From an uncultured Cellvibrio sp. (GTDB lineage Bacteria; Pseudomonadota; Gammaproteobacteria; Pseudomonadales; Cellvibrionaceae): DNA of 64,000 nt. The stretch spans positions 1 through 64,000 of the forward strand of contig CAMLML010000007.1 of NCBI GenBank assembly GCA_946481095.1, read 5' to 3'. Position numbers and translations under genes: made by a program. Each line of letters starts with the position of its first letter. Positions within the stretch are counted from its first letter, which is position 1. The notes below the pieces were generated by a model, which was not told where the DNA came from, ran no database searches, and saw only the letters and a program-made list of their open reading frames with translations. This document shows positions 14,991 to 26,129 of the stretch, piece after piece.

Positions 14991-15026
14991 AAAAACCCGT
15001 GAAGTGAAATCTTCACGGGTTTTTTA
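14991..15026 (+). terminator. Rho-independent terminator after tsf
   Basis: A perfect 10-bp stem, ACCCGTGAAG (14995-15004) with CTTCACGGGT (15011-15020), followed by TTTTTT. It closes the rpsB-tsf operon, so pyrH needs its own promoter in 15030-15150. Confidence 0.92.
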
Positions 15027-15156
15027 TTGTTGCGATTTGCATCCTGTCCTTAAAAAGGCCTCGGGCGTCGGAATTTTCGAACTGCCATTCAGCAACCTTT
15101 TTCTGATACACTGCCGCGATTTTTTGAGTTCGCCATCATCAATTGTGGAGTAAATT

Positions 15157-15891
15157 ATGTCGAGTCCCCGAGATAAAAAATACAAACGTATCCTGTTGAA
15201 GTTGAGTGGTGAGGAATTGATGGGGACTGAAGGGTTTGGTATAGACCCCAAAGTGTTGGACAAAATGGCGTTGGAAATTGGCCAGTTAGTTGGAATAGGG
15301 GTGCAAGTGGGCCTGGTAATTGGCGGTGGTAATCTCTTTCGGGGTTCGCAACTTAGTGCTGCCGGGCTTGATCGGGTAACAGGTGACCATATGGGAATGC
15401 TGGCGACAGTGATGAATGCATTGGCCATGCGCGATGCGCTTGAGCGCTCCAATATCTCTTCCCGGGTGATGTCGGCTATTCCCATGAGTGGCATCGTTGA
15501 ACATTATGATCGTCGTCGTGCAATTCGTTTTTTGAATTCGGGAGAAGTGGTGATATTTGCTGCAGGAACCGGAAATCCTTTTTTTACGACAGATTCTGCG
15601 GCTTGTTTGCGCGGTATTGAGGTTGAAGCCGATATAGTATTAAAAGCGACCAAAGTGGATGGTGTTTATTCCGCCGATCCCAAAAAAGATCCTCATGCAA
15701 CCAAATATGATCGTTTGTCTTATGACGAAGTGCTGGATAAAAAATTAGGTGTAATGGATTTGACCGCTATTTGTTTGTGTCGTGAACACGACATGCCGGT
15801 ACGTGTTTTCAGAATGAATAAAACAGGTGCGTTGCTCAATATTGTTGTGGGCAGCAACGAAGGTACTTTGATCGAAGAGGATAAAAAATGA
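15157..15891 (+). CDS. pyrH: Uridylate kinase
   Basis: Phosphorylates UMP to UDP. 244 aa of the amino-acid-kinase fold: [12 protein letters not shown] at the start, [13 protein letters not shown], and the bacterial UMP-kinase segments [17 protein letters not shown] and [14 protein letters not shown]. Its TGA overlaps the frr ATG (ATGA), giving translational coupling. Confidence 0.98.
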   Translation: MSSPRDKKYKRILLKLSGEELMGTEGFGIDPKVLDKMALEIGQLVGIGVQVGLVIGGGNLFRGSQLSAAGLDRVTGDHMGMLATVMNALAMRDALERSNISSRVMSAIPMSGIVEHYDRRRAIRFLNSGEVVIFAAGTGNPFFTTDSAACLRGIEVEADIVLKATKVDGVYSADPKKDPHATKYDRLSYDEVLDKKLGVMDLTAICLCREHDMPVRVFRMNKTGALLNIVVGSNEGTLIEEDKK

Positions 15892-16445
15892 TTAATGATA
15901 TTAAAAAAGATGCAGAATCCCGCATGAAAAAAGCAATTGAGGCTTTGGGTCATAATTTTAATAAAATTCGCACTGGTCGTGCGCATCCGAGTTTGTTGGA
16001 TGGAATCAAAGTTAATTACTATGGTACTGAAACGCCATTGAGTCAGGTTGCCAATATTAATATTGAGGATGCACGCACTTTGTCAGTCAGCCCATGGGAA
16101 AGAAATCTGGTGACTGAAATTGAAAAGGCGATTATGAAATCCGATTTGGGTTTAAATCCATCAACCAACAATGGTTTGATTCGTATTCCTCTGCCCATGT
16201 TAACTGAAGAAACCCGCAAGAACTTTATCAAACAAGCCAAAGCCGAAGCCGAGCATTCTCGTGTGGCAGTACGCAATGTGCGTCGTGATGTGTTGGCAGA
16301 AGTTAAGGCCTTGCTGAAAGATAAAAAAATTGGTGAAGATGATGATCGTCGTGCACAAGACGATATTCAAAAAATTACCGACAAATATATTGCTGAAGTG
16401 GATAAAGCTCTGGCTGCAAAAGAAACGGATCTAATGGCGGTTTAA
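15888..16445 (+). CDS. frr: Ribosome recycling factor
   Basis: 185 aa, the family length. With EF-G it splits post-termination ribosomes. The sequence shows the three-helix bundle and the family segments [29 protein letters not shown] and [21 protein letters not shown]. Overlaps pyrH by 4 bp. Confidence 0.98.
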   Translation: MINDIKKDAESRMKKAIEALGHNFNKIRTGRAHPSLLDGIKVNYYGTETPLSQVANINIEDARTLSVSPWERNLVTEIEKAIMKSDLGLNPSTNNGLIRIPLPMLTEETRKNFIKQAKAEAEHSRVAVRNVRRDVLAEVKALLKDKKIGEDDDRRAQDDIQKITDKYIAEVDKALAAKETDLMAV

Positions 16446-16447
16446 GT

Positions 16448-17179
16448 GTGAGTGAGCAATCTCTTCGCCATGTGGCGATTATTATGGATGGCAACAATCG
16501 TTGGGCGAAGCAACGCGGAATGCCCGGAGTTTCCGGGCATAAAGTCGGTGTTGAACGTATTCGTGATGTGATGTCAGCTTGTCAGGAATTGAATATTCAG
16601 GTTCTGACAGTTTTTGCTTTCAGCAGTGAAAATTGGCGCAGACCGCCAGTAGAAGTGGAAGCGTTGATGTCATTGTTTTTGTTGTATTTAAAAAACGAAG
16701 CTAAAGCACTAAAGAAAAAAAATGTGGCCTTGCGCGTAATTGGTAATCGCGAGCGTTTTAGCCCGGCAATTCAAAAGGCGATTGCCGATGCGGAAGTGCT
16801 GACTGCAGGCGGCTCAACAACATTGGTTATTGCAGCTGATTACGGTGGTCGCTGGGATATAGTGCAAGCGGCAAAAAAACTGGCTGAAAAAGTGGTTGCC
16901 GGTGATTTGACTACAGAGCACATTACAGAAGATTTATTGGATCAACATATTTCCACTTATGATTTACCACCGCTGGATTTATTAATTCGTACCGGTGGCG
17001 AAATTCGTATCTCCAATTTTTTACTTTGGCAAGCGGCTTATGCCGAGCTTTATTTTAGCGAAAAGCTCTGGCCTGATTTTGATGGTGAAGAATTAAAAAA
17101 AGCGGCTGAAAGTTTTCATCAACGCCAGCGCCGTTATGGTATGACTGGTGATCAAATCGAGGCAGGTGAGCATGCTTAA
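16448..17179 (+). CDS. uppS: Undecaprenyl diphosphate synthase
   Basis: Cis-prenyltransferase making the C55 lipid carrier for peptidoglycan. 243 aa from a GTG at 16448, 2 bp after the frr stop. The catalytic Asp lies in IIMDGNNRWAKQRG; FSSENWRRP and RTGGEIRISNFLLWQ complete the family signature. Its last 8 bp overlap cdsA. Confidence 0.97.
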   Translation: MSEQSLRHVAIIMDGNNRWAKQRGMPGVSGHKVGVERIRDVMSACQELNIQVLTVFAFSSENWRRPPVEVEALMSLFLLYLKNEAKALKKKNVALRVIGNRERFSPAIQKAIADAEVLTAGGSTTLVIAADYGGRWDIVQAAKKLAEKVVAGDLTTEHITEDLLDQHISTYDLPPLDLLIRTGGEIRISNFLLWQAAYAELYFSEKLWPDFDGEELKKAAESFHQRQRRYGMTGDQIEAGEHA

Positions 17180-18020
17180 ACAGCGTGTGATTACAGCGTT
17201 AATTATCACGACGATTTTTTTGTCTGCGTTATTTATTTTGCCGTCTGGCTACTTTGCATTTTTTATGGCTGCAGTGGTATTGATTGGCGCATGGGAATGG
17301 GCCAGTTTATCGAATATTGTGCAACCACTTTTACGTATAGCTTATGTGTTGTTGGTTGCGGTAGGGTTGTCAGGGATTTCTTATTGGATTGACTTTACCG
17401 GTGAAGCAACGCCGCAATTGAATCTGCAATCCGTTCAGCAATTATTGATTATTGGTTGCAGCTTTTGGGCTGTGGCTTTGCTTTTGGTTCAGGGGTATCC
17501 CTCCAGTGCTATTTTGTGGGGACATAAATTTCTGCGTTTGTTGATGGGCTTGTTTGTGCTGGTACCCACTTGGGTTGCACTGGTTTATGTCCGTCAACAG
17601 GCAGAGGGACATTGGCTGATTATTCTGCTGTTTTTGGTGGTGGCGGTTGCTGATACCGGCGGTTATTTTGTTGGGCGTCGTTTTGGCAAGCACAAATTGG
17701 CTATCGCGGTTAGCCCTGGAAAAACCTGGGAAGGTTTTGTTGGTGGTTTGATTGCCAACTTGTTATTGGCATTTATGCTGGCTTACTTCTTTGGCCTCGC
17801 TCCGGCTTTAATTCTGGCGGTGATTGTGCCTACCAGCCTGGTCTCAGTATTGGGTGATTTATTGGAGTCCATGGTTAAGCGTCATGCGGGTGTGAAGGAT
17901 AGTGGCACTATTCTTCCAGGGCATGGTGGCATTCTTGATCGGGTTGATGGCGTCACAGCTGCAGCTCCGGTATTTGCGCTGGCATTGATGGCCAGTGGTT
18001 TGTTCGGTGCTGCAGGTTAA
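17172..18020 (+). CDS. cdsA: Phosphatidate cytidylyltransferase
   Basis: Makes CDP-diacylglycerol, the precursor of all membrane phospholipids. 282 aa from the ATG at 17172 ([11 protein letters not shown]); a start 24 bp upstream lies deep inside uppS and is unlikely. Several hydrophobic helices span the protein, and the CDS signature [20 protein letters not shown] with DRVD is near the C-terminus. Confidence 0.96.
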   Translation: MLKQRVITALIITTIFLSALFILPSGYFAFFMAAVVLIGAWEWASLSNIVQPLLRIAYVLLVAVGLSGISYWIDFTGEATPQLNLQSVQQLLIIGCSFWAVALLLVQGYPSSAILWGHKFLRLLMGLFVLVPTWVALVYVRQQAEGHWLIILLFLVVAVADTGGYFVGRRFGKHKLAIAVSPGKTWEGFVGGLIANLLLAFMLAYFFGLAPALILAVIVPTSLVSVLGDLLESMVKRHAGVKDSGTILPGHGGILDRVDGVTAAAPVFALALMASGLFGAAG

Positions 18021-18022
18021 AT

Positions 18023-19222
18023 ATGCCACATCTTCAGCAGATTACAGTCTTGGGGGCAACGGGCTCCATAGGTGTTAGTACTTTGGATGTGCTGTCACGC
18101 CATCAGGACAAGTATCAGGTATTTGCACTGACAGCGGATAAACGCTGGCAGCTTCTGGCTGTGCAATGTTTACAGCACCGCCCCCGTTATGCGGTGTTGG
18201 TGGATTCAGCACATGCAGTCGAATTGCAAACCGAATTAAAAAAACACCAATGCCCGACAGAAGTATTAACCGGTGCTGATGCTTTGGCACAGGTAGCATC
18301 TGCTTCAGAAGTGGATTTGGTGATGGCGGCGATTGTAGGGGCGGCTGGTTTGTTACCCACTATGGCAGCTGTCAAATCCGGTAAAAAAGTGTTGCTCGCT
18401 AATAAAGAATCTTTGGTGATGGCGGGTAATTTGTTTACTCAGGCCGTGATCGAGCACAAGGCAACCTTATTGCCGATTGATAGTGAACACAATGCAATAT
18501 TCCAGTGTTTACCCAACCATCGAACAGCCGGGTTATTGTCAAACCCTGGTAGTTGTGGCGTGCGAAAAATTTTGTTGACCGCATCGGGCGGCCCTTTTCG
18601 CAATACACCTATATCTGAATTGAAGAATGTCACGCCGGAACAAGCCTGTGCTCATCCCAATTGGAGTATGGGCAGGAAAATTTCTGTCGATTCGGCGACC
18701 ATGTTGAATAAAGGGTTGGAGCTAATTGAAGCCTGCTGGTTATTCAATGCCAAACCTGAGCAAATCCAGGTGGTGATTCATCCACAAAGTGTCATTCATT
18801 CCATGGTGGAATATGTGGATGGTTCGGTGTTGGCGCAATTGGGTAATCCGGATATGCGTACTCCTATAGCCCATGCTTTGGCATGGCCTGAACGAATGGA
18901 ATCCGGTGTTGCCAGCCTGGATTTGATTGCGACTGCACGTCTGGATTTTTCGGCACCGGATTACCAGCGCTTCCCCTGCCTGGCATTGGCTGAAGCCGCC
19001 GCTAAAACAGCGGGTACAGCACCTGCGATTCTGAATGCAGCTAACGAAGTTGCTGTGGATGCGTTTCTGGGGCGAAAAATAGGTTTCACCCGAATCCCGC
19101 AGATTATTTCAGATGTTATGCAAAAAATGGTTGTGACTGAACCCTCTGATCTGGCTCATGTCCAAGCCGCCGATGCCCAGGCTCGCAGCCTGGCCCGGCA
19201 ATTAATCCAAACAGGAGGCTAG
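18023..19222 (+). CDS. dxr: 1-deoxy-D-xylulose 5-phosphate reductoisomerase
   Basis: First committed enzyme of the MEP isoprenoid pathway. 399 aa. NADPH-binding [14 protein letters not shown] at the N-terminus, the metal/substrate segment [15 protein letters not shown], and the flexible-loop region [20 protein letters not shown]. Begins 2 bp after cdsA. Confidence 0.98.
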   Translation: MPHLQQITVLGATGSIGVSTLDVLSRHQDKYQVFALTADKRWQLLAVQCLQHRPRYAVLVDSAHAVELQTELKKHQCPTEVLTGADALAQVASASEVDLVMAAIVGAAGLLPTMAAVKSGKKVLLANKESLVMAGNLFTQAVIEHKATLLPIDSEHNAIFQCLPNHRTAGLLSNPGSCGVRKILLTASGGPFRNTPISELKNVTPEQACAHPNWSMGRKISVDSATMLNKGLELIEACWLFNAKPEQIQVVIHPQSVIHSMVEYVDGSVLAQLGNPDMRTPIAHALAWPERMESGVASLDLIATARLDFSAPDYQRFPCLALAEAAAKTAGTAPAILNAANEVAVDAFLGRKIGFTRIPQIISDVMQKMVVTEPSDLAHVQAADAQARSLARQLIQTGG

Positions 19223-19223
19223 G

Positions 19224-20573
19224 GTGTATTGGGTCGAAACAATTTTATTCTTTCTGGTTGCACTGATTATTTTGGTGGCGGTGCACGAGTTTGGCCATTT
19301 CTACGTCGCCAGACGATGTGGTGTAAAAGTCCTGCGCTTCTCAATCGGATTTGGAAAAATACTTTGGTCCATCAGGGACAAATCGGGCACTGAATACAGT
19401 CTTTCTGCCTTGCCTTTGGGCGGATACGTCAAAATGCTGGATGAGCGCGAGGGTGATGTTCCAGAATCTGAACGGCATCTGGCTTTCAATAATCAATCTG
19501 TCTGGAAGCGTATTGCCATAGTTGCCGCCGGTCCTATAGCCAATTTTCTGCTGGCGATAGTGCTCCTGTGGGGGCTTCTTCTGGGTGGGGAAAGGAACCT
19601 GATTCCAAAGGTTGGCAAAGTATTGCCTGATTCAGTTGCCAGTCATATGGGCATAGAAGCCGGTCAGGAAATATTGGCTGTAGATGGCATACCAACACCT
19701 ACATGGGGCGATCTGAACAGGGCGTTGGCCAGACGTCTGGGTGAAACGGGTGTAATAGAAGTCAGTGTTGTCTACGCAGATTCCAGTTATGAGTATCGTT
19801 TGCAGGGGCAATTACAAGATTGGTTAAAAGACAGCGCTGATCCTGATCCGGTGGAAGGCTTTGGAATTGAGCTCTATTTTCCTATTGCGCCTCTAGTGGG
19901 TGAGGTTATAAAAGATTCACCCGCTGAAAGAGCCGGGTTCCAGTCGGGTGATCGAATTGTGAAAGTGGGTGATCAACCGATAAATGACTTTACCGAGTGG
20001 GTCAAATTGGTACAGCGCCATCCACAGAAAACTTTGGATGTATGGATTGATCGCGCAGGACAAGAGCTGCAGTTGCAGGTGACGCCGCAATTGGATCGAT
20101 CCTCAGGTAAATCCCTGGGTAAAGTGGGTATGGCGCCTTTATCACAACCAATTGATGAAAGTTTGGTGAGGCTACAGAATTATTCTGTCATTACCGCATT
20201 TGTGAAAGCAGTCGATAAAACCTGGGAGACATCGGGTTTTATCCTTTTGTCAATCAAGAAGCTGATTGTTGGAGAAATTTCCACTAAGAACTTGAGCGGG
20301 CCAGTAACCATTGCTAAGGTGGCGGGCTCTTCGGCAAAGACCGGCCTGGAGAGTTTTGTTTATTTTCTGGTGATTATCAGTATATCGCTCGCTATTTTTA
20401 ATCTTTTACCCATCCCTGTTTTGGATGGAGGACACTTATTTTATTACCTGTTTGAAGTAATTCAGGGAAAACCAGTGTCCGAAAGGATTCAAAGCTGGGG
20501 TAACCAAATCGGTTTTACGTTGATTATCTGCTTGAGCCTTTTTGCTTTGTATAACGATTTCACCAGGCTTTAG
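19224..20573 (+). CDS. rseP: RseP site-2 membrane metalloprotease
   Basis: Intramembrane zinc protease that cleaves the anti-sigma-E factor RseA/MucA in the envelope stress response. 449 aa from a GTG at 19224, with AGGAGG about 10 bp upstream inside the end of dxr. HEFGH in the first transmembrane helix is the active site; two PDZ domains (about 115-310) sit in the periplasm; LPIPVLDGGH in the third helix supplies the last zinc ligand. Confidence 0.97.
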   Translation: MYWVETILFFLVALIILVAVHEFGHFYVARRCGVKVLRFSIGFGKILWSIRDKSGTEYSLSALPLGGYVKMLDEREGDVPESERHLAFNNQSVWKRIAIVAAGPIANFLLAIVLLWGLLLGGERNLIPKVGKVLPDSVASHMGIEAGQEILAVDGIPTPTWGDLNRALARRLGETGVIEVSVVYADSSYEYRLQGQLQDWLKDSADPDPVEGFGIELYFPIAPLVGEVIKDSPAERAGFQSGDRIVKVGDQPINDFTEWVKLVQRHPQKTLDVWIDRAGQELQLQVTPQLDRSSGKSLGKVGMAPLSQPIDESLVRLQNYSVITAFVKAVDKTWETSGFILLSIKKLIVGEISTKNLSGPVTIAKVAGSSAKTGLESFVYFLVIISISLAIFNLLPIPVLDGGHLFYYLFEVIQGKPVSERIQSWGNQIGFTLIICLSLFALYNDFTRL

Positions 20574-20630
20574 TTTAGACAGCGGTTTTGCTGGAAGCCT
20601 GTAACTTTCCGTTTAATAGAAAATATAAAT

Positions 20631-23282
20631 ATGATGCAAGTGTTGATTCGAAGTTTTTGTGGTGTGATGTTGTTGTGCTTATCCATTTCAGTTTATGCGC
20701 AGACATTTCGTGTCAGTGATATTCGTGTTGAAGGTCTTCAGCGCGTTTCTGCGGGTACAGTCTTCAGTGCTTTACCTATTCGTGTTGGTGATACGGTCAC
20801 TCAGGAAGATATTCAAAACGCAACTCGCGAATTGTTCAAAGTCGGATTCTTTGCTGATGTTGCCATCAAACGTGATGGTGATGTGTTGGTTTTGGTAATC
20901 AAAGAACGACCCGCGATTAACAAAATTGTTTTAAAAGGAAATAAAGCCATTAAAACGGAAAACCTGATGGACAGTTTGAAAGAAAATAATTTATCTGAAG
21001 GTCAAATTTTCAAACGTGCCACCCTGGAAGGTATTTCCCAATCGTTGCAAAGGGAGTATGTGAATCAGGGGCGTTATGGCGCCAGTGTTAAAGTAAAAAT
21101 AAAAGACTTACCGCGCAACCAGGTTCGTGTGACAGTGAATATCACTGAAGGCAGTCCATCCCGTATTAAACAAATCAATATCGTGGGTAACAAGGTTTTC
21201 AAAGATTTGGAGCTTCTGGAATTATTTGAACTCAAAAGCTCCGGCTTCTGGTCATGGATTTCCGGCAATGACAAATACAACAAAGAAAAAATGAAGGGAG
21301 ATCTTGAAACACTCGAATCTTTTTATCTTGATCGTGGTTATTTGAATTTCAAGGTTGACTCCTCACAGGTGTCATTGAGTCCCGACAAATCGAAAATTTT
21401 TATTACAGTTAACGTCACAGAGGGTGATGTCTATAAAGTCAGTGATGTTGAATTGGCGGGCGATCCTATTCTGGATGAAAAAATAATTCAAAGTTTGTTA
21501 CTGGTCAGAAAAGATCAAACTTTCTCCCAAATTTTAATGACGACTTCGGAAGAAACTGTCACCAAGGTATTGGGTAATCAGGGTTATACCTTTGCCAAAG
21601 TTGAAGGCATTACAGAAAAAGACGAAGACAATAAGACCGTAAAAGTGACTTTTATGATTGAGCCTGGCAAGCGGGCTTATGTTAATCGTATTAATTTCCG
21701 CGGTAACCTGAAAACCCTGGATGAAGTTCTGCGTCGCGAAATGAGGCAAATGGAAGGCGGCTCTGCCAATTCTGCACAGATTGAGATTTCCAAAGTCAGG
21801 TTGGAGCGTTTGGGTTACTTCAAGGAAGTAAAAGTTGAAAATAAAGAAGTTCCCGGTACGTCAGATCAGGTGGATGTTGAGTACACAGTAGAAGAACAGC
21901 CTTCGGGTAGCATGGGTCTGCAAATCGGTTATGGGCAAGTTTATGGCTTGATGTTTTCGGCGAATATCCAACAGTCCAACTGGTTTGGAACCGGGAAACA
22001 GGTTGGGTTTAATTTCAGTCAAAACAAATACCAGACGGCTTACAGCTTTAATTACAACGACCCTTATTTCACAGCGGATGGTGTCAGCCGAGGCATGAGC
22101 CTCTATTACACGCAAAGTGATTACGGCAAATACAACATTACGCCGTTCAGCACCAATACCTACGGTGCAAAAATGAATTTCGGTTATCCGGTTTCTGATA
22201 TTGAGCGTATCGGTTTCGAAATTGGTGTCAGGAATCTTGAAATCGAAGCAACCCGTTATTCATCGCAGGAAATTATTCGCACACCTACTTGGGTTGAAGG
22301 CGTGGGGTATCTGGATCTGGATGATATTGAATCGCTTCAGGAAAGGTACCTCAGCGGGCTGGATTTTCCGGAAGGCACAATAACAACAACTCCCTTTACT
22401 GAATCCATGCTGGGCGAGGAAGGTTTTCTGGATCGTCACGGCGATGTATTTAATGATATTCAGGCTGGTGTGAGTTGGATGAGATCGACATTGAATCGCG
22501 GAATACTGCCTAATCGTGGTTCATCGCAAATGCTTTCTGCAGAGGTCTCTTTACCGGGAGGAGATTTGACTTATTACAAAGCCAACTTCTCTGCACAACA
22601 ATTTTTTCCGATATGGGGAGATTTCACTTTAAAGCTGAGGGCAGAGGTTGGTTATGCTGCTGCTTATGGTGACCTGGATGAGCTTCCATTCTTTGAACAT
22701 TATTATGCGGGTGGTTTGGGTTCGGTGCGTGGTTACGAAAGAAACACCTTGGGGCCCTTGGGTACACCGGTAGCCACAGCCAAAAATATCAGGGACAGTT
22801 TCGGCTTACCCCTGGCTTGGGATGATATCAACGGTGATGGTATTGCCCAGGACAATGAACAATTTGGTACTGCCTATGTGCTGTGTGCCAGTCAGTATCA
22901 ACAAAATCTGGAATGTGATCAGAACAAGTTAGTTTACGATTACGGCAGCATTTATCTGGGGCGTAACAGGGGTGCTTTTGGTGGCAACATTCTTCTTGAA
23001 GGCGGAGCTGAAATACTTTTCCCGCTGCCATTTATAAAAGATCAGCGCTCTGTCCAAACAACCCTGTTTTTTGATGCCGGGAATGTGTTTGATACTGACT
23101 GCGGTGAAAAACAATTGAATTGTTATGACGTAAGTATGGATAATATGCGCGCTTCTGTTGGCTTGGGGTTGACCTGGATTTCCGGATTCGGTCCCATGAC
23201 ATTCAGCATTGCCAAACCGATCAATGATTCAGAGTACGACCAAACAGAAAACTTTCAGTTTACTATGGGTCAAACCTTCTAG
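20631..23282 (+). CDS. bamA: Outer membrane protein assembly factor BamA
   Basis: Core of the machine that folds and inserts outer-membrane beta-barrels. 883 aa: a signal peptide ending near SVYAQ, five POTRA domains (about 24-430), then a C-terminal Omp85 barrel with the conserved GLGSVRGYE (lid-lock segment) and ending in an aromatic residue (...FTMGQTF), the usual barrel signal. Somewhat longer than the E. coli protein, with extra extracellular loops around residues 560-600 and 710-770. Confidence 0.97.
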   Translation: MMQVLIRSFCGVMLLCLSISVYAQTFRVSDIRVEGLQRVSAGTVFSALPIRVGDTVTQEDIQNATRELFKVGFFADVAIKRDGDVLVLVIKERPAINKIVLKGNKAIKTENLMDSLKENNLSEGQIFKRATLEGISQSLQREYVNQGRYGASVKVKIKDLPRNQVRVTVNITEGSPSRIKQINIVGNKVFKDLELLELFELKSSGFWSWISGNDKYNKEKMKGDLETLESFYLDRGYLNFKVDSSQVSLSPDKSKIFITVNVTEGDVYKVSDVELAGDPILDEKIIQSLLLVRKDQTFSQILMTTSEETVTKVLGNQGYTFAKVEGITEKDEDNKTVKVTFMIEPGKRAYVNRINFRGNLKTLDEVLRREMRQMEGGSANSAQIEISKVRLERLGYFKEVKVENKEVPGTSDQVDVEYTVEEQPSGSMGLQIGYGQVYGLMFSANIQQSNWFGTGKQVGFNFSQNKYQTAYSFNYNDPYFTADGVSRGMSLYYTQSDYGKYNITPFSTNTYGAKMNFGYPVSDIERIGFEIGVRNLEIEATRYSSQEIIRTPTWVEGVGYLDLDDIESLQERYLSGLDFPEGTITTTPFTESMLGEEGFLDRHGDVFNDIQAGVSWMRSTLNRGILPNRGSSQMLSAEVSLPGGDLTYYKANFSAQQFFPIWGDFTLKLRAEVGYAAAYGDLDELPFFEHYYAGGLGSVRGYERNTLGPLGTPVATAKNIRDSFGLPLAWDDINGDGIAQDNEQFGTAYVLCASQYQQNLECDQNKLVYDYGSIYLGRNRGAFGGNILLEGGAEILFPLPFIKDQRSVQTTLFFDAGNVFDTDCGEKQLNCYDVSMDNMRASVGLGLTWISGFGPMTFSIAKPINDSEYDQTENFQFTMGQTF

Positions 23283-23318
23283 TTTTGATAATTCGTTTTT
23301 ACTTGTGAGGAAACTATT

Positions 23319-23831
23319 GTGTTAATTATAAAAAAAATGTCGCTGGCTATACTTTTGGTGTTGGCGCCTGTTATCTGTTTGGCTCAGGGAAAGATTATCG
23401 CTATGGATCCTGAAGCAGCTATCTTCTCAACTACTTTTGCAAAAACCAAAATTGAGCAATTTAACAAGAATGCGGAATACGCTGCGGTTAAGGCCAATGC
23501 CGAACTCAAGTACGCCGAACTTAAAAATCTTGATGCTCTGGCAAAAAAAGATGGTATGACCTGGAGCAAAGAACAAAAAGCAGAAAATGAAAAGAAATAC
23601 CAAACCCTGGTTCAGGACTTCCAGACACAAAAGAAAAAAATGGAACAGGCAGAAATGAATCTGCGTCAGGAAATTGTGAAGGAGCTTAGCCCAAAACTTG
23701 AAGCAGCTATGAAACAAATTATTGCTGCAGAAGGTGTGTCAATGGTAGTAAGCCCTCGTGCTCTGGTTCATTTGGATCCCAAAAGTGATTACACGCCCAA
23801 ATTAATTGAAGCCTTGAACAAGGCAAAATGA
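23319..23831 (+). CDS. skp: Periplasmic chaperone Skp/OmpH
   Basis: Holds unfolded outer-membrane proteins in the periplasm. 170 aa with a signal peptide cleaved near CLAQG, then the long charged coiled-coil arms (residues about 45-120) typical of the family. GTG start at 23319 with GAGG 8 bp upstream. Directly follows bamA, its functional partner. Confidence 0.93.
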   Translation: MLIIKKMSLAILLVLAPVICLAQGKIIAMDPEAAIFSTTFAKTKIEQFNKNAEYAAVKANAELKYAELKNLDALAKKDGMTWSKEQKAENEKKYQTLVQDFQTQKKKMEQAEMNLRQEIVKELSPKLEAAMKQIIAAEGVSMVVSPRALVHLDPKSDYTPKLIEALNKAK

Positions 23832-23853
23832 TGCAGTGATTGCATCTAGATTC

Positions 23854-24873
23854 ATGCGCTTCTTTACCTTAAAAGAAATTGCTCGGCATCTGAATGCCGA
23901 GCTGCATGGAGATGAAAATCATCAAGTGAATGGAATCGCCAGCTTGCAGACAGCAACACGCAACCATCTAAGTTTTATCGCGAATCCGGTTTACAAAAAA
24001 TATCTATTATCAACCTCTGCAGGTGCGGTGTTAATTAATTCTGCGTTGATCAATGAGTATTCAGGAAACAAAATACTTGTCGCCAAACCTTATTTGGCGT
24101 ACGCCAGATTAAGTGCGCTTTTCAAAACTACACCTGTGCAAACTTCAGGTATTCATGCCACAGCTGTGATAGGCGAGTCTGTTGTTATAGGCAAGAATGT
24201 TAGTTTGGGTCCCAAGGTTGTTATTGGTGATCATGTTGTTTTGGGTGATGGTGTTGTTATAGGTGCTGGCTGTGTTATTGGTGATACAACAGAAATTGGT
24301 GCGTACACAGAATTGCGGGCCAATGTTACTGTTTATCATGGAATTAAAATTGGTTCTGAATGTTTGCTTCACAGCGGTTGTGTTATAGGTGCGGATGGTT
24401 TTGGTTTCGCACCTCTGGATGATGGTTGGTTGAAGATCCATCAGCTTGGTGGAGTCATTATCGGAAATAAAGTTGAGATTGGCGCGAATAGCTGCATCGA
24501 CAGAGGTGCACTGGATGATACTGTAATCGAAGATGGGGTCATCATCGACAATCTGGTGCAGATAGCACACAACGTAAAAATTGGCCGCAATACAGCAATC
24601 GCTGGTCATACTGCAATTGCAGGCAGTACAGTGATCGGTAATCAGTGTACGATAGCGGGCGCTGTTGGTATTGTGGGTCATTTACATATTGCAGACAAAG
24701 TTCATATAACCGCAATGAGTTTGGTGACTTCATCAATCTCTGAATCAGGTTCTTATTCATCCGGTACGGCGATGAGCAGTACCAAAGAATGGCGAAAAAA
24801 TGCGGCACGTTTCCGTCATCTTGATGATCTGGCAAATCGTTTGCAAAAACTTGAACGTGACAAAAAATCGTAA
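23854..24873 (+). CDS. lpxD: UDP-3-O-acylglucosamine N-acyltransferase
   Basis: Third step of lipid A synthesis. About 339 aa of left-handed beta-helix hexapeptide repeats (VIGKNVSLGPKVVIGDHVVLG...) with the catalytic His in the DNLVQIAHNVKIG segment. I give the ATG at 23854 because the N-terminal domain length then fits; a GTG at 23836 in the same frame has a better-placed AAGG and is a real alternative. Confidence 0.96.
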   Translation: MRFFTLKEIARHLNAELHGDENHQVNGIASLQTATRNHLSFIANPVYKKYLLSTSAGAVLINSALINEYSGNKILVAKPYLAYARLSALFKTTPVQTSGIHATAVIGESVVIGKNVSLGPKVVIGDHVVLGDGVVIGAGCVIGDTTEIGAYTELRANVTVYHGIKIGSECLLHSGCVIGADGFGFAPLDDGWLKIHQLGGVIIGNKVEIGANSCIDRGALDDTVIEDGVIIDNLVQIAHNVKIGRNTAIAGHTAIAGSTVIGNQCTIAGAVGIVGHLHIADKVHITAMSLVTSSISESGSYSSGTAMSSTKEWRKNAARFRHLDDLANRLQKLERDKKS

Positions 24874-24900
24874 TAACGTTTTTATTTGAGGCTTTTCCAG

Positions 24901-25338
24901 ATGATGGATATAAATGAAATTAAAGAATATTTACCACATCGTTATCCGTTTTTATTGGTTGATCGTGTGGTCGAATTGGTTGAGGGTGAATCCATCATTG
25001 CGTATAAAAATATTACAATCAATGAGGATGTGTTCAATGGTCACTTCCCACAAACTGCAGTATTTCCCGGCGTGTTAATTATTGAAGCTATGGCACAAGC
25101 TTCAGGTATTCTCGGGTTCAAAACCATGAATAAAAAACCACAAGATGGTTCGCTTTATTTATTCGCAGGTGTGGACGATGTTCGTTTTAAACGACAAGTT
25201 GTACCAGGGGATCGTCTGCAACTGGAGTCGCGCGTAGTGTCGGAAAAACGCGGTATTTGGAAATTTGAATGTAAAGCGACAGTGGACGGTGTTTTGGCAG
25301 CTTCGGCTACCATTCTGTGTGCTGACAGAAAATATTAA
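24901..25338 (+). CDS. fabZ: 3-hydroxyacyl-[ACP] dehydratase FabZ
   Basis: Hot-dog-fold dehydratase of fatty-acid elongation. 145 aa from the ATG at 24901, with GAGG upstream; an in-frame TTG 15 bp earlier is less likely. The active-site His is in [13 protein letters not shown] and the Glu in [12 protein letters not shown]. Sits between lpxD and lpxA, which draw on the same hydroxyacyl-ACP pool. Confidence 0.97.
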   Translation: MMDINEIKEYLPHRYPFLLVDRVVELVEGESIIAYKNITINEDVFNGHFPQTAVFPGVLIIEAMAQASGILGFKTMNKKPQDGSLYLFAGVDDVRFKRQVVPGDRLQLESRVVSEKRGIWKFECKATVDGVLAASATILCADRKY

Positions 25339-25356
25339 TTTTTACGAGATCTTATC

Positions 25357-26127
25357 TTGATTGACCCTAATGCCATTGTTCACCCTGATGCCAAAATTGC
25401 GGCTGATGTTCAGATCGGTCCCTGGACTATTATTGGTGATGAAGTAGAAATTGGTGAAGGAAGTATTATTGCATCCCATGTCATTATCAAAGGCCCGACA
25501 AAAATCGGTAAACATAATCGCATCTATCAATTTTCAACATTGGGTGAAGATACTCCTGATTTAAAGTACAAAGGTGAAGCTACACGTTTTGTAATGGGCG
25601 ACAACAATGTCATCCGCGAGGGCGTTACTATTCATCGCGGCACTGTCCAGGATCGACATGAAACTACGATTGGCGACAATAATTTGTTAATGGCCTATGT
25701 CCATGTTGGGCATGACAGTGTAATTGGCAATAATTGTATTTTGGTCAACAACTCTGCATTGGCTGGCCATGTGCATATAGATGATTGGGCGATACTCGGT
25801 GGATTCACGCTGGTCCATCAGTTTTGCAGAATCGGTGCCCACAGTTTTTCCGGAATGGGAACTGCAATTGGTAAAGATGTGCCGGCTTATATGATGGTTA
25901 ATGGAAATCCCGCTGAGGCGAAAAATATCAATATTGAAGGTTTGCGTCGCCGTGGTTTTACTAAAGAAGATTTAACGACGTTAAGCAAAGCCTACAAAAC
26001 TATTTATCGTCGTGGTTTGACCTTGGACGAAGCCTTGATTGAACTCAAGCAAATGCAAGCTGAATGCTCTGCGTTGATCCCCTTGATTGAATCACTTGAG
26101 TCATCTACTCGTGGAATTGTTCGTTAA
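25357..26127 (+). CDS. lpxA: UDP-N-acetylglucosamine acyltransferase
   Basis: First step of lipid A synthesis. 256 aa; hexapeptide-repeat beta-helix and a C-terminal helical domain. The catalytic His is in MAYVHVGHDSVIGN. The start is a TTG at 25357: it begins MIDPNAIVHPDAKI, which matches the family, and no ATG or GTG fits. Confidence 0.97.
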   Translation: MIDPNAIVHPDAKIAADVQIGPWTIIGDEVEIGEGSIIASHVIIKGPTKIGKHNRIYQFSTLGEDTPDLKYKGEATRFVMGDNNVIREGVTIHRGTVQDRHETTIGDNNLLMAYVHVGHDSVIGNNCILVNNSALAGHVHIDDWAILGGFTLVHQFCRIGAHSFSGMGTAIGKDVPAYMMVNGNPAEAKNINIEGLRRRGFTKEDLTTLSKAYKTIYRRGLTLDEALIELKQMQAECSALIPLIESLESSTRGIVR

Positions 26128-26129
26128 AC